Of a stretch of 64,000 bases of DNA, positions 35,148 through 43,803 are shown in pieces; the stretch's first letter is position 1, and every line of letters begins with the position of its first letter. Location: assembly GCF_002858675.1 (NCBI RefSeq), contig NZ_PJZF01000004.1, forward strand, positions 124,001 through 188,000, given 5' to 3'. The stretch comes from Chimaeribacter californicus. GTDB lineage: Bacteria > Pseudomonadota > Gammaproteobacteria > Enterobacterales > Enterobacteriaceae. A program made the position numbers and the translations under genes. The notes beneath the pieces were generated by a model. It made no database searches. It was not told the origin of the DNA and saw only the letters and a program-made list of their open reading frames with translations.

Positions 35148-36488
35148 ATGGCTACACGCTCAACCATCATGGACACCAACAGCTTCCGTGCTGAACATGC
35201 CGGGCAGCTGGACAGCGAAACGCGCCGCCTGACTGACCAGCGCAGCCGGGTGCTGGGGGAGTCCTACCGGCTGTTCTACCGCAAACCGGTGCATCTGGTG
35301 AAAGGCCGCGGCCAGTACCTGTGGGACGCCGCCGGGGACAAATACCTGGATGTGTATAACAACGTCGCCAGCATCGGCCATTGCCACCCGGCGGTGGTAG
35401 AGGCGGTGACGGCGCAGATGCAGCAGCTCAATACCCATACCCGCTACCTGCACCAGCGCATCCTCGACTACTCAGAGGATTTGCTGGCGACGCTGCCCGC
35501 CGCCATCGACCGCGCCATGTATATGTGCACCGGCTCGGAAGCCAACGATCTGGCGATCCGCGTGGCGAAGGCGTACAGCGGCGGCACCGGCATTATTGTC
35601 ACGCAGGAGGCGTACCACGGCACCAGCGAGCTGACCTCCGGCGTCTCCCCGGCGCTCGGCAGCGGCCAGCCGCTGGCGGCCACCACCCGGCTGGTGCCGC
35701 CGCCGGACCGCTACCGGGTGACGGACCCGGATCTCGGCGTCTGGTTTGCCGGCCAAATCCAGCAACAGATTGATGATATGGCCGCACACGGCATTAAATT
35801 TGCCGGTTTCCTGGCGGATTCGATTTTTTCCTCGGATGGCGTCTTGCCGGACCCGGCCGGGTTCCTGCAACCGGTGCTCGACGTGGTGCATAAAAACGGC
35901 GGGATTTATATCGCCGATGAGGTACAGCCCGGCTTTGGCCGCACCGGTGAGGCGTTCTGGGGCTTCGCGCGCCACGGCATCGTGCCGGACATCGTCACCA
36001 CCGGCAAGCCGATGGGTAACGGCATCCCGATTTCCGCCCTGCTGGCCAAAAGCGAGGTGCTGGCCGCCTTCAGTGACACCATTCCCTACTTCAATACCTT
36101 TGGCGGCAACCCGGTCGCGATCGCCGCGGCGCAGGCGGTATTGCAGGTGATTAAAGAGGAACAGTTGCAACAACACAGCCTGACCGTGGGGCAGCAACTG
36201 TTGCGCGAGCTTCAGGGGCTGAAGGATAACTATGAGTGCGTGGGCGATGTGCGCGGTGCCGGGTTGTTTATTGGGTTTGAACTGGTGAGTGACCGGGCAG
36301 CGAAAACCCCGGATAAAGCGCTGGCGCTGGACGTGACTGAACGGCTGCGCGAACAGCGGGTGCTGACTTCCGTGGCCGGGCCGTACGGCAACGTGCTGAA
36401 ACTTCGCCCGCCGCTGGCGTTCCAGACTAGCGACATCGACTGGCTGGTCAGTGCGCTCGACACCAGCCTGGCCGCGCTGTCCCGCTGA
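35148..36488 (+). CDS. Class-III PLP enzyme, probable amino-alcohol-phosphate phospho-lyase
   Basis: A 446-residue aminotransferase-fold enzyme. The PLP lysine is Lys287 in TTGKPMGNG; TGSEANDLAIRVA and DEVQPGFGRTG hold phosphate and ring. Class-III members of this shape next to an APH kinase act as phospho-lyases (AGXT2L type), turning an amino-alcohol phosphate into aldehyde, ammonia and phosphate. An ordinary aspartate-family aminotransferase remains possible. The ATG at 35148 follows AAAGGGA; 14 upstream codons are open but lack support. A terminator follows. Confidence 0.82.
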   Translation: MATRSTIMDTNSFRAEHAGQLDSETRRLTDQRSRVLGESYRLFYRKPVHLVKGRGQYLWDAAGDKYLDVYNNVASIGHCHPAVVEAVTAQMQQLNTHTRYLHQRILDYSEDLLATLPAAIDRAMYMCTGSEANDLAIRVAKAYSGGTGIIVTQEAYHGTSELTSGVSPALGSGQPLAATTRLVPPPDRYRVTDPDLGVWFAGQIQQQIDDMAAHGIKFAGFLADSIFSSDGVLPDPAGFLQPVLDVVHKNGGIYIADEVQPGFGRTGEAFWGFARHGIVPDIVTTGKPMGNGIPISALLAKSEVLAAFSDTIPYFNTFGGNPVAIAAAQAVLQVIKEEQLQQHSLTVGQQLLRELQGLKDNYECVGDVRGAGLFIGFELVSDRAAKTPDKALALDVTERLREQRVLTSVAGPYGNVLKLRPPLAFQTSDIDWLVSALDTSLAALSR

Positions 36489-36493
36489 ATGCG

Positions 36494-36516
36494 AAAGGGG
36501 CGGACGCCCCTTTTTT
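36494..36516 (+). terminator. Rho-independent terminator after the phospho-lyase-like gene
   Basis: Stem AAGGGGC/GCCCCTT with a GGAC loop and six T. It closes the permease-lyase operon 6 bases after the stop. Confidence 0.85.
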
Positions 36517-36628
36517 AGCCGTTACGCCCGCTGCTCCCTCTGGCACACATCCTGCATTCTCTGCTTATCCCGGTTTGCGGCCGGCGCGATCCCCGCGTCT
36601 GGCTGCGGTATTAAAGGACTTGATAAGT

Positions 36629-37924
36629 ATGACTGCACACTCTCTTCCGGTTCGCGTGGCGGCACGCACCAAATGGCAGCAACTGGTGCTCGGCCTGATC
36701 TGTATGGCGGCCATCTCCAGCCCGCAATATGTCTGGACGTTACTCACCAAACCGCTGGCGGCGTCACTCAATGTGCCGCTGGCCGAGCTTCAGGTGACGT
36801 TTTCCCTGCTGATTATCCTTCAGACGTTCTTCTCGCCGTTTCAGGGCAGATTGATTGACCGCTTCGGCCCCCGGTTGCTGATCTCCCTCGGCACGCTGCT
36901 GGCGGGCTTCAGCTGGGTGCTGACCTCACAGGTCGCCAGCCTGCCGATGCTCTACCTGGTGTATGGCGGCATGGGCGGCCTCGGCACCGGTATTGTCTAT
37001 GTGGGCGTGGTGGGGCTGATGGTGCGCTGGTTCCCGGCACAGCGCGGGTTTGCCGCCGGGATGGTGGCGGCGGGCTATGGCATGGGCGCGATTGTCACCA
37101 CGTTTCCCATCTCCGCCTCGCTGGCCGCCTACGGCCTGAGCCATACTCTATGGGTGTTCGGGCTGATCTTTGCCGCCATCGGTTTTGTGGCCGCGCAGGG
37201 GCTGCGGGTGCCGCCGTCAGCGGTGACGGCACCGGGCGAGGCGGCCGCAGGCGCGCCTGCCCAGCGGCAGTTCCGCCCCGGTGAGATGCTGCGCCAGCCG
37301 CTGTTCTGGCTGATGTTTTTGATGATGACCATGATGTCCACCTCCGGCCTGATGGTCACCTCGCAGATGGCGATCTTCGCCCACGATTTCGGCATGACCG
37401 GCGTCACGGTGTTTGGCCTGGCGGCGCTGCCGCTGGCGATGACCATCGACCGCTTTACCAACGGCCTGACCCGCCCGCTGTGCGGCTTTATCTCTGACCG
37501 CATCGGGCGTGAAAAGATGATGTTCTGGGCGTTTGCGCTGGAAGGGGTGGCGATGACGCTCTGGCTGATGTGCCGCAGCGATCCGGTGCTGTTTGTGCTG
37601 CTCTCCGGGCTGGTGTTCTTTGGCTGGGGCGAAATCTTCTCGCTGTTCCCGTCTACCCTGACGGACACCTTCGGCACGCAACACGCCACCAGCAACTACG
37701 GCTGGCTCTATATGTCGCAGGGGGTGGGGTCCATCTTCGGCGGGCCGCTGGCCGCGATGCTCTACCAGCACAGCGGTGGCTGGGGTCTGGTGTTCGGCAG
37801 CGCAATTACCCTGGATTTCATCACTGCTGCCCTGGCGTTATGGGTGCTGAAACCCTGGCGCGCCCGGTTCCTGCGCCGCCCGCCGGTGGCCTTTGCCCCA
37901 CAGGCGGTATCCACCGCGCCATAA
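36629..37924 (+). CDS. MFS carrier, oxalate/formate antiporter (OFA) family
   Basis: A 431-residue inner-membrane protein with 12 hydrophobic segments. The start SPQYVWTLLTKPLA, the motif QTFFSPFQGRLIDRFGPR and the GTGIVYVGVVGLMVRWFP helix are typical of the OFA family, whose founder exchanges oxalate for formate. Many members carry other carboxylates. A central loop rich in Ala, Pro and Gly joins the halves. The ATG at 36629 has AAAGGA 11 bases before it. It is a single-gene unit with its own terminator. Confidence 0.86.
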   Translation: MTAHSLPVRVAARTKWQQLVLGLICMAAISSPQYVWTLLTKPLAASLNVPLAELQVTFSLLIILQTFFSPFQGRLIDRFGPRLLISLGTLLAGFSWVLTSQVASLPMLYLVYGGMGGLGTGIVYVGVVGLMVRWFPAQRGFAAGMVAAGYGMGAIVTTFPISASLAAYGLSHTLWVFGLIFAAIGFVAAQGLRVPPSAVTAPGEAAAGAPAQRQFRPGEMLRQPLFWLMFLMMTMMSTSGLMVTSQMAIFAHDFGMTGVTVFGLAALPLAMTIDRFTNGLTRPLCGFISDRIGREKMMFWAFALEGVAMTLWLMCRSDPVLFVLLSGLVFFGWGEIFSLFPSTLTDTFGTQHATSNYGWLYMSQGVGSIFGGPLAAMLYQHSGGWGLVFGSAITLDFITAALALWVLKPWRARFLRRPPVAFAPQAVSTAP

Positions 37925-37930
37925 CCTGTC

Positions 37931-37961
37931 CCGGCCGGGCATCCTCTGTCCGGCCGGTTTT
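37931..37961 (+). terminator. Terminator between the OFA carrier and the MBL gene
   Basis: Perfect 8-base stem CCGGCCGG/CCGGCCGG, 11-base loop, then TTTT. It ends the plus-strand MFS gene and could also end the convergent MBL gene. Confidence 0.75.
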
Positions 37962-37965
37962 GCCG

Positions 37966-38772
37966 CTAGTTCAGCAAGTCGATATACCGTTTTACGTCCT
38001 GCGCCACGATGCGCTTGCCATCCTGCAGGATCTGCTGGCCGGGAAACGCCCCATATAACCGGTTGAAAGCCAGGGTAGCGAGCCGGTTACCAATATGGCG
38101 GACGTCGCTTGCGCCCAGCGGCAACAGATTGGGGTAACTTCGCATAAAGGAGACGTGGGCGTTGTCCGGGGAGATTTGCAGGGTGTCACCCACCAGCACC
38201 ACGCCGGTGCGATCGTGGGTGCCGCTCCAGTGCAACACTGTGGCACCGGGGAAGTGGCCGCCGAGGCAGGCGAGCTGAACGCCGGGCAGCAGATCCAGCG
38301 ATTCCCCCTTCCAGAAATGGATCGCCGGGGAAGGGCGCACCACCCACGCGCGGTCAGCAGCGTGCAGGTGGACCGGCACATTGCCGAACGCCGCGCTCCA
38401 GTCCTGCATCCGCGTATAGTAATGCGGGTGGGAAACGGCAATATGCGCCAGCCCGCCGAGGCTCTGCACCAGGGCTTTGGTGGCATCATCGAGCAGGGCG
38501 GTGCAGTCCCACAGAATATTGCCGTGCGGGGTTTGCAGCAAAAAGGCGCGCTGGCCGATGCCCAGCTCAGGGGTCGGGTGCAGGCTGAACAGCCCCGGTT
38601 CGTGCAACTGCCAGGCGTGGGTATAGTGCCGGTCGATGTGCTCATCGGTGGTCCACTTCTGCCCATCAGGCGGCACCCACTGGCGTTCATCATCGCAAAT
38701 TGCGCAGTGTGCCGGTGCGGCCGCGACCGGGGGGTAAGCGGTGCCGCACGTGGAACATACATAAAGGGTCAT
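37966..38772 (-). CDS. MBL-fold protein with N-terminal zinc ribbon
   Basis: A 268-residue cytosolic protein. Cys6, Cys9, Cys23 and Cys26 form a rubredoxin-like knuckle before a metallo-beta-lactamase fold. The usual HxHxDH motif is replaced by SHPHYYT, although GGHFPG and GDTL, with later metal ligands, remain. I recall this SHPH variant as typical of its own subfamily, so it is not decay, but the reaction is unknown. The ATG at 38772 has GGGAGG upstream. Confidence 0.8.
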   Translation of the reverse strand: MTLYVCSTCGTAYPPVAAAPAHCAICDDERQWVPPDGQKWTTDEHIDRHYTHAWQLHEPGLFSLHPTPELGIGQRAFLLQTPHGNILWDCTALLDDATKALVQSLGGLAHIAVSHPHYYTRMQDWSAAFGNVPVHLHAADRAWVVRPSPAIHFWKGESLDLLPGVQLACLGGHFPGATVLHWSGTHDRTGVVLVGDTLQISPDNAHVSFMRSYPNLLPLGASDVRHIGNRLATLAFNRLYGAFPGQQILQDGKRIVAQDVKRYIDLLN

Positions 38773-38974
38773 CGAATGCCTCCCTGTCGTCACGCGCCGA
38801 TCGGGGGCATCCTCCGGCCCACATGGCGCAACGTCAGCACCGAGCATCGGTTTACCCGCCATCAGTGCCACCACCGATAAGGATAGTTGATGATTACGCG
38901 TGTGCCTGTTATTGCTGCCGTTCCTGCCGCGGCCGGTTTTACCGGGCGTATCTCCCAATCCCGTGAGTAGCCTT
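38773..38974. other. Upstream region of the MBL gene
   Basis: No gene-like frame is evident here. It holds the promoter region of the minus-strand MBL gene and leads into the plus-strand promoter at 38975. Confidence 0.4.
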
Positions 38975-39002
38975 TTGGTTTGTGTGGCTAAGTTTGTATA
39001 CT
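38975..39002 (+). promoter_or_regulatory. Sigma-70 promoter of a short leader or the 72-residue gene
   Basis: TTGGTT (38975-38980), a 16-base spacer and TATACT (38997-39002) make a fair sigma-70 promoter. Transcription would start near 39009. Confidence 0.6.
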
Positions 39003-39033
39003 CTCCGCGCCCGATTTAGCGGGTAAACGCCAC

Positions 39034-39068
39034 AGGCGGCGGGCGTTTTGCGCACGCGCCGCCTTTTT
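39034..39068 (+). terminator. Leader terminator or attenuator before the 72-residue gene
   Basis: Stem AGGCGGCG/CGCCGCCT followed by TTTTT, only about 25-60 bases after the predicted transcription start and before the next gene. Either a short RNA of about 60 nt is made, or read-through is regulated. Confidence 0.65.
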
Positions 39069-39103
39069 AATGACACATGGTCGTGTTTCTGGAGTCACGG
39101 ATT

Positions 39104-39322
39104 ATGAAAAAAGAAGAGAGAGATAATATTTTAGACCAGCTTGAGCAGGTGCTGATCGGCAGCAAGCTGGAGGCCGAGGAGCAAGTGGCGGTAGTGATGT
39201 TGCTGGCGTTTAACCTGCTGGCCGCCAGCCGCACCAATGCCGTCAGCCTGGAGATTTCCGACGGGCGCACCCTCTCCGTAAGACTGGAAAATCCCCATTC
39301 TGCGCCGGTTCACACCCACTGA
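39104..39322 (+). CDS. Small uncharacterised acidic protein
   Basis: A 72-residue protein I do not recognise. It starts MKKEERDNILDQLEQVLIG, is predicted helical in the first 50 residues, and ends in a short strand-forming part (VSLEISDGRTLSVRLE) and a histidine-rich tail. No signal peptide. The ATG at 39104 has GGAG 10 bases upstream. It has its own promoter-leader and a terminator, so it is probably a real free-standing gene. Confidence 0.65.
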   Translation: MKKEERDNILDQLEQVLIGSKLEAEEQVAVVMLLAFNLLAASRTNAVSLEISDGRTLSVRLENPHSAPVHTH

Positions 39323-39335
39323 ATCCCCCCTTGTT

Positions 39336-39361
39336 CACGGGCAGGCATGCTGCCCGTGTTT
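39336..39361 (+). terminator. Bidirectional hairpin terminator between the small gene and catA
   Basis: Nine-base stem CACGGGCAG/CTGCCCGTG with a five-base loop, then GTTTAT-like T-rich sequence would be expected; the visible sequence after the stem is TTTATC. It lies between the two convergent genes and suits both. Confidence 0.7.
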
Positions 39362-39372
39362 ATCCTCCTGGT

Positions 39373-40302
39373 TTATGCCTGCAAGGCGCGCTGGCGGTTA
39401 ATACGCTGCTCTTCCAGCGGCTGGATGGCCGGGGCCAGCATAAAATCAAATTCAATCTCGGTGTGCGGGTGCGGCAGGTCACGCTGGGCGCTGAGTTTAG
39501 GGTCGGTAATCTCGACCGGGTCGGCGATCAGGTCATCCCGGGTGGCAAAGGCGAAATCGTCCCACAGGTACTGGTCGCCGTTGAGGTTGATCTGGGTGGT
39601 GAGGTGCTTGTGGCCGGGCGCGGAGATAAAGAAGTGGATATGCGCCGGGCGGTTGCCGTGGCGGCCGAGGCGGTCCAGCAGCGCCTGCGTCGGGCCGTCC
39701 GGCGGGCAACCGTAGCCGGAGGGCACAATGCTGCGCACGGCGTAACGGCCGTCGGCATCCGTTTTCACGCGGCGGCGCAGGTTGTACTCGCTCTGGGATT
39801 TATCAAAGAACGAGTAGTTGCCGAGCGTGTTGGCGTGCCAGATATCCACAATCGCCCCCGGCAGCGGTTTGCCGTCGGTGCCTTTCACCTGGCCATGCAG
39901 CCACATCACCCGGCCCTGATCCCGGCCGTCATCCATGCGCGCATAACCGTCACTCAGTGGGGCATTCGCCACATACAGCGGCCCCTCAATGGTGCGTGGG
40001 GTGCCGCCGCCAAAGCCCGCTGCGGCCTCGCGCGCATCTTCGCGCAGGTCGAGGTAGTGCTCCAGCCCGAGGCCCGCCGCCAGCAGCGCCGCCTCCTGCC
40101 GCCCGCCGAGCGTATGCAGGTAATTAGCCGCCTGCCAGAACTCCTCCGGCGTAATATCGAATTCATCAATCAGGTGACAAATATCACTGACCAGCCGGTG
40201 CATGATTTTTTTAAAGCGGATATCCCCGCCGTCGCTATTAAGCCCGCAGCTGATTTCAATTAATTTTTTTACGTCTTCATGTTGGCTGAATTGAGTTGTC
40301 AT
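39373..40302 (-). CDS. catA: Catechol 1,2-dioxygenase
   Basis: A 309-residue intradiol dioxygenase that splits catechol to cis,cis-muconate with a non-haem Fe(III). The iron ligands are recognisable: Tyr in GNYSFF, Tyr in PSGYGCP, and two His in RPAHIHFF. The N-terminal helical dimer domain (FWQAANYLHTLGG) is characteristic of catechol rather than protocatechuate dioxygenases. It is the last gene of the pcaIJFD-catBCA operon, 92 bases after catC. Confidence 0.95.
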   Translation of the reverse strand: MTTQFSQHEDVKKLIEISCGLNSDGGDIRFKKIMHRLVSDICHLIDEFDITPEEFWQAANYLHTLGGRQEAALLAAGLGLEHYLDLREDAREAAAGFGGGTPRTIEGPLYVANAPLSDGYARMDDGRDQGRVMWLHGQVKGTDGKPLPGAIVDIWHANTLGNYSFFDKSQSEYNLRRRVKTDADGRYAVRSIVPSGYGCPPDGPTQALLDRLGRHGNRPAHIHFFISAPGHKHLTTQINLNGDQYLWDDFAFATRDDLIADPVEITDPKLSAQRDLPHPHTEIEFDFMLAPAIQPLEEQRINRQRALQA

Positions 40303-40394
40303 GTTATCGCCCTCAGTGCAGTGTAGGGTAAGGTCAGAAAGAGAGAGGGTGGGCGGAGATAATACGCCGCCCGGGTAATACTCTGTTTTTTTAA

Positions 40395-40685
40395 TTAACG
40401 ATCGTCAGACTGAATGCTGGAGGGGTGGCGGCACAGGGGCGCGACACTGATCTCCATATAGGGGTAAAGCGGCAGCCCGCTCAACAGGTTATGCAACTCC
40501 TCGTTACTTTCCACATCAAAAATACTGACGTTGGCGTAACTGCCGGCCACCCGCCAGATATGGCGCCATTTCCCCTGTTCCTGTAGGGCCTGGGAATACG
40601 CTTTCTCTTCCGCTTTTATTTTATCTGCCGTCGCTTTCGGCATATCCAGCGGAATATTGATGGTCATTTCAACTTTAAATAACAT
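40395..40685 (-). CDS. catC: Muconolactone delta-isomerase
   Basis: A 96-residue protein that converts muconolactone to 3-oxoadipate enol-lactone. Opening MLFKVEMTINIPLDMP and the segment GKWRHIWRVAGSYANVSIFD are typical of this decameric family; the length is also right. It lies between catB and catA with a 21-base gap to catB. Confidence 0.95.
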   Translation of the reverse strand: MLFKVEMTINIPLDMPKATADKIKAEEKAYSQALQEQGKWRHIWRVAGSYANVSIFDVESNEELHNLLSGLPLYPYMEISVAPLCRHPSSIQSDDR

Positions 40686-40706
40686 CCGGTGACTCCTGTA
40701 TAAGTT

Positions 40707-41822
40707 CTATTTACGCTGGTAGAAACGGAATTTATCGTCATCCAGGGTAATGCCTAACCCCGGGCCTTCCGGCAGCGTCACCTGGCCGTCCCGGAAAACC
40801 GGTGGATTGGCGATAATATCGTCTTTCAGTAACAGCGGGCCAAACATCTCGGTGCCCCAGCTGAGCGGCAGGGTTGACCAGGCGTGCAACGAGGCCACGG
40901 TGCCCAGTGTGCCCTCCAGCATGGTGCCGCCATAGAGCGCGATGCCCGCCGCCTGCGCCACATGGGCCAGCTTCAGCGCCTGCGCCGGGCCGCCCGCCTT
41001 GGCGATTTTCAGCGCATAGGCGCCGGTAAACCCGGCGGCCGCCAGCGCATAGCCATCGTGGGCGTCGGCCACTGCTTCATCCGCCAGCACCGGCAACACA
41101 AAGCGTTGGCTGAGGCTGACCAGCGCGGCGCGATCCCACAGCGCCACCGGCTGCTCCACCAGATCGATGCCGATCGCCTGCAACGCGGCCATGCCGCGCA
41201 CGGCGGTGACTGCGTCCCATGCCTGATTGACATCCACCCGGATGCTGACGCCGTCGCCCAGCCCCTCTTTAATCGCCTGGGTATGGCGCAGATCTTCCGC
41301 CAGCGTTTTCGCGCCGATCTTCAGCTTAAACGCCTGATGGCGGCCTTCGGCCAGCAGACGTTTGCCCTCTTCAATATCGCGCTGGGTGTCGCCGCTGGCG
41401 AGTGTCCACAGCACCGGCAGCGACGGGGAAATCGCGCCGCCCAGCAGGGTACTGACCGGCACGCCGAGGCGTTTGCCCTGAAGGTCGAGCAGGGCGGTTT
41501 CCAGGGCGGATTTGGCAAAGGTGTTGCCCTTCACCGGCAGGTTCATTGTCGCCGCCAGTGACGCCGGGCCGTCAAAGCGCTTGCCGCACACCGCCGGGGC
41601 GAGGTAAGTGTCAATCGCGGATTTGATGCCCTCCGGGCTTTCCGGGCCGTAACTCAGGCCGCCAATGGTGGTGGCCTCGCCCCAGCCGACGGCGCCGTCG
41701 CTGTCGGTCATTTTCACAATGGTCAGGGTCTGGCAGCCCATGGTGGCCATCGAGAGTTTATGCGGCCGGATGGTGGGGATATCCACCAGCCAGCTCTCAA
41801 TGCGTGCGATCTGAATGCTCAT
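40707..41822 (-). CDS. catB: Muconate cycloisomerase
   Basis: A 371-residue enolase-superfamily enzyme that lactonises cis,cis-muconate. The KxK base motif is in FKLKIGAK; the metal ligands are Asp in RVDVNQAWD, Glu in LVEQP and Asp in LADEAV. Its start lies inside pcaD (26-base overlap), showing translational coupling. The substrate is assigned by the cat context. Confidence 0.95.
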   Translation of the reverse strand: MSIQIARIESWLVDIPTIRPHKLSMATMGCQTLTIVKMTDSDGAVGWGEATTIGGLSYGPESPEGIKSAIDTYLAPAVCGKRFDGPASLAATMNLPVKGNTFAKSALETALLDLQGKRLGVPVSTLLGGAISPSLPVLWTLASGDTQRDIEEGKRLLAEGRHQAFKLKIGAKTLAEDLRHTQAIKEGLGDGVSIRVDVNQAWDAVTAVRGMAALQAIGIDLVEQPVALWDRAALVSLSQRFVLPVLADEAVADAHDGYALAAAGFTGAYALKIAKAGGPAQALKLAHVAQAAGIALYGGTMLEGTLGTVASLHAWSTLPLSWGTEMFGPLLLKDDIIANPPVFRDGQVTLPEGPGLGITLDDDKFRFYQRK

Positions 41823-42591
41823 CGGCGGCTCCTTGTCGTTCTAAAAAATGCAGCAGGCAGGCGGTAAACGCCTCCGGCACGGCAATATTACTGAGGTGCG
41901 AGGCAGGCAGAATATGCAGGTCGGCGTCCGGCGCGTGGCGCACAATCTCCCCGGCGTCCTGCACGGTGGTGACCGGGTCATCCTGCCCGGCCAGCACCCG
42001 CATCGGGCGCGGCATGGCGGGCAGTGCGCTGCGGAGATCCGCCCCGGCCAGCGCCTCACAACAGGCGGCGTAGCCTTCGGCGTCGGCGGCCGCCAGCGCG
42101 GTGGTCAATGCATTAACCTGCTCCGGGTGGCGGCGGATAAACTCCGCGCTGAACCAGCGGGCAGGCGAGGCCTCCGCCACCGGCTTCAGCCCCTCAGCCC
42201 GCACCATGGCCGCCCGTTCCAGCCAGCCTTCACGGCTGCCGATGCGGGCGGCGGTATTGGCGACCACCAGGGCGTGGAAGCGTGAGGGTGCATAGCGGTT
42301 GAGCCACAGCCCGGTCAGCCCGCCCATGGAAATACCGCAGAAGTACGCCTGTTCCACGCCCACCGCATTCAGCAGGGTGATCACATCTTCACCCAGTTGC
42401 GCCAGCGTCAGCGGTTCAGCGGGCAACGGGGTATTACCGTGGCCGCGCTGGTTATAGCGCAACACCCGGAAATGGGCGGTCAGCGCCGCCATCTGCGGCT
42501 GCCACATCGTGTAAGTAGTGCCGAGCGAGTTGGCGAGCACCAGCAGCGGGGCCTGTTCCGGCCCGTCGAGGCGGTAATCAATCTCCATCAT
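41797..42591 (-). CDS. pcaD: 3-oxoadipate enol-lactonase
   Basis: A 264-residue alpha/beta hydrolase that opens 3-oxoadipate enol-lactone to 3-oxoadipate. The nucleophile elbow is GISMGG, oxyanion segment LANSLGTTYTMW, acid Asp in GQDDPVT and the final His in ASHLSN. It sits between pcaF and catB and overlaps catB, so the shared lower-pathway genes and the catechol genes form one unit. Confidence 0.95.
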   Translation of the reverse strand: MMEIDYRLDGPEQAPLLVLANSLGTTYTMWQPQMAALTAHFRVLRYNQRGHGNTPLPAEPLTLAQLGEDVITLLNAVGVEQAYFCGISMGGLTGLWLNRYAPSRFHALVVANTAARIGSREGWLERAAMVRAEGLKPVAEASPARWFSAEFIRRHPEQVNALTTALAAADAEGYAACCEALAGADLRSALPAMPRPMRVLAGQDDPVTTVQDAGEIVRHAPDADLHILPASHLSNIAVPEAFTACLLHFLERQGAADEHSDRTH

Positions 42592-42597
42592 CTCTCC

Positions 42598-43803
42598 TCA
42601 GACCCGTTCGAGGATCAGCGCGATACCCTGGCCCACGCCGATGCACATGGTGCACAGGGCGTAGCGGCCGCCGGTACGTTGCAATTCATAGGCGGCGGTC
42701 ATCGCCAGCCGCCCGCCGGAGGCCCCAAGCGGGTGGCCGAGGGCAATCGCGCCGCCGTGCGGGTTGACGTGCGGTGCGTCGTCCGGCAGCCCCAGTTCGC
42801 GGGTCACTGCCAGCGCCTGCGCGGCAAAGGCTTCGTTCAGTTCGATCACGTCCATCTGGCCGAGGGCCAGCCCGGCGGTACGCAACACCTTACGCACGGC
42901 GGAAATCGGGCCGAGGCCCATCACGGCGGGTTCCAGCCCGGTGACCGCGCTGGCGACAACCCGTGCCAGCGGCGTCAGGCCGTTGCGGTGCGCGCCGCGC
43001 TCACTGGCCAGCAGCAGCGCGCAGGCCCCGTCATTCAGGCCGGAAGCGTTGCCCGCTGTCACGCTGCCCTGGGCATTGACCACCGGTTTCAGTTTCGCCA
43101 GCGCCTCCAGGGAGGTGGCACGCGGGTGCTCATCCTGTTCAACCCGCAGCGGGTCGCCGCGTTTTTGCGGGATGGTCACCGGCATCAGCTGGCGGGCGAA
43201 CACACCGCCCTCCTGTGCGGCGGCGGTGCGCTGCTGGCTGCGCAGAGCAAAGGCGTCCTGATCTTCCCGGCTGATGCCAAAGCGCGCCGCGACGTTTTCG
43301 GCAGTCTGCGGCATGGAGTCCACGCCATACAGCGCCTGCATTTTCGGGTTCACAAAGCGCCAGCCCATGGTGGTGTCTTCCAGCTGCATGGTGCGGCTGA
43401 AGGCGCTCTCCGCCTTGCCCATCACAAAGGGCGCGCGCGACATGCTCTCCACACCCCCGGCCAGCAGCAGATCGCCTTCACCGGTTTTAATGGCGCGGGC
43501 CGCCATCGCCACCGCATCCAGGCTGGAACCGCACAGCCGGTTAACGGTGCAGCCCGGCACCGAGACCGGCAGCCCGGCCAGCAGCAGCGCCATACGCGCC
43601 ACGTTGCGGTTGTCTTCGCCGGCCTGATTGGCACAGCCAAACAGCACATCCTCCAGCTGGCCCCAGTCAACCTGCGGGTTGCGCTGGATCAGCGCCTGTA
43701 TCGGCAGTGCGGCCAGATCGTCGGCGCGCACCGCTGCCAGCCCGCCATTCAGGCGGCCAAAGGGGGTACGTACCCCGTCACACAGATACGCGTCGTTCAT
43801 CAT
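42598..43803 (-). CDS. pcaF: 3-oxoadipyl-CoA thiolase
   Basis: A 401-residue thiolase that cleaves 3-oxoadipyl-CoA to succinyl-CoA and acetyl-CoA. Nucleophile Cys is in NRLCGSSLDAV, His in ALGHPLGASGGR and the second Cys in TMCIGVGQG. It overlaps pcaJ by 26 bases and is 6 bases from pcaD. Confidence 0.95.
   Translation of the reverse strand: MMNDAYLCDGVRTPFGRLNGGLAAVRADDLAALPIQALIQRNPQVDWGQLEDVLFGCANQAGEDNRNVARMALLLAGLPVSVPGCTVNRLCGSSLDAVAMAARAIKTGEGDLLLAGGVESMSRAPFVMGKAESAFSRTMQLEDTTMGWRFVNPKMQALYGVDSMPQTAENVAARFGISREDQDAFALRSQQRTAAAQEGGVFARQLMPVTIPQKRGDPLRVEQDEHPRATSLEALAKLKPVVNAQGSVTAGNASGLNDGACALLLASERGAHRNGLTPLARVVASAVTGLEPAVMGLGPISAVRKVLRTAGLALGQMDVIELNEAFAAQALAVTRELGLPDDAPHVNPHGGAIALGHPLGASGGRLAMTAAYELQRTGGRYALCTMCIGVGQGIALILERV

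Noticed and set aside
39331-40263. 310-codon plus-strand frame opposite catA
   Set aside because: Antisense shadow of a well-identified gene.
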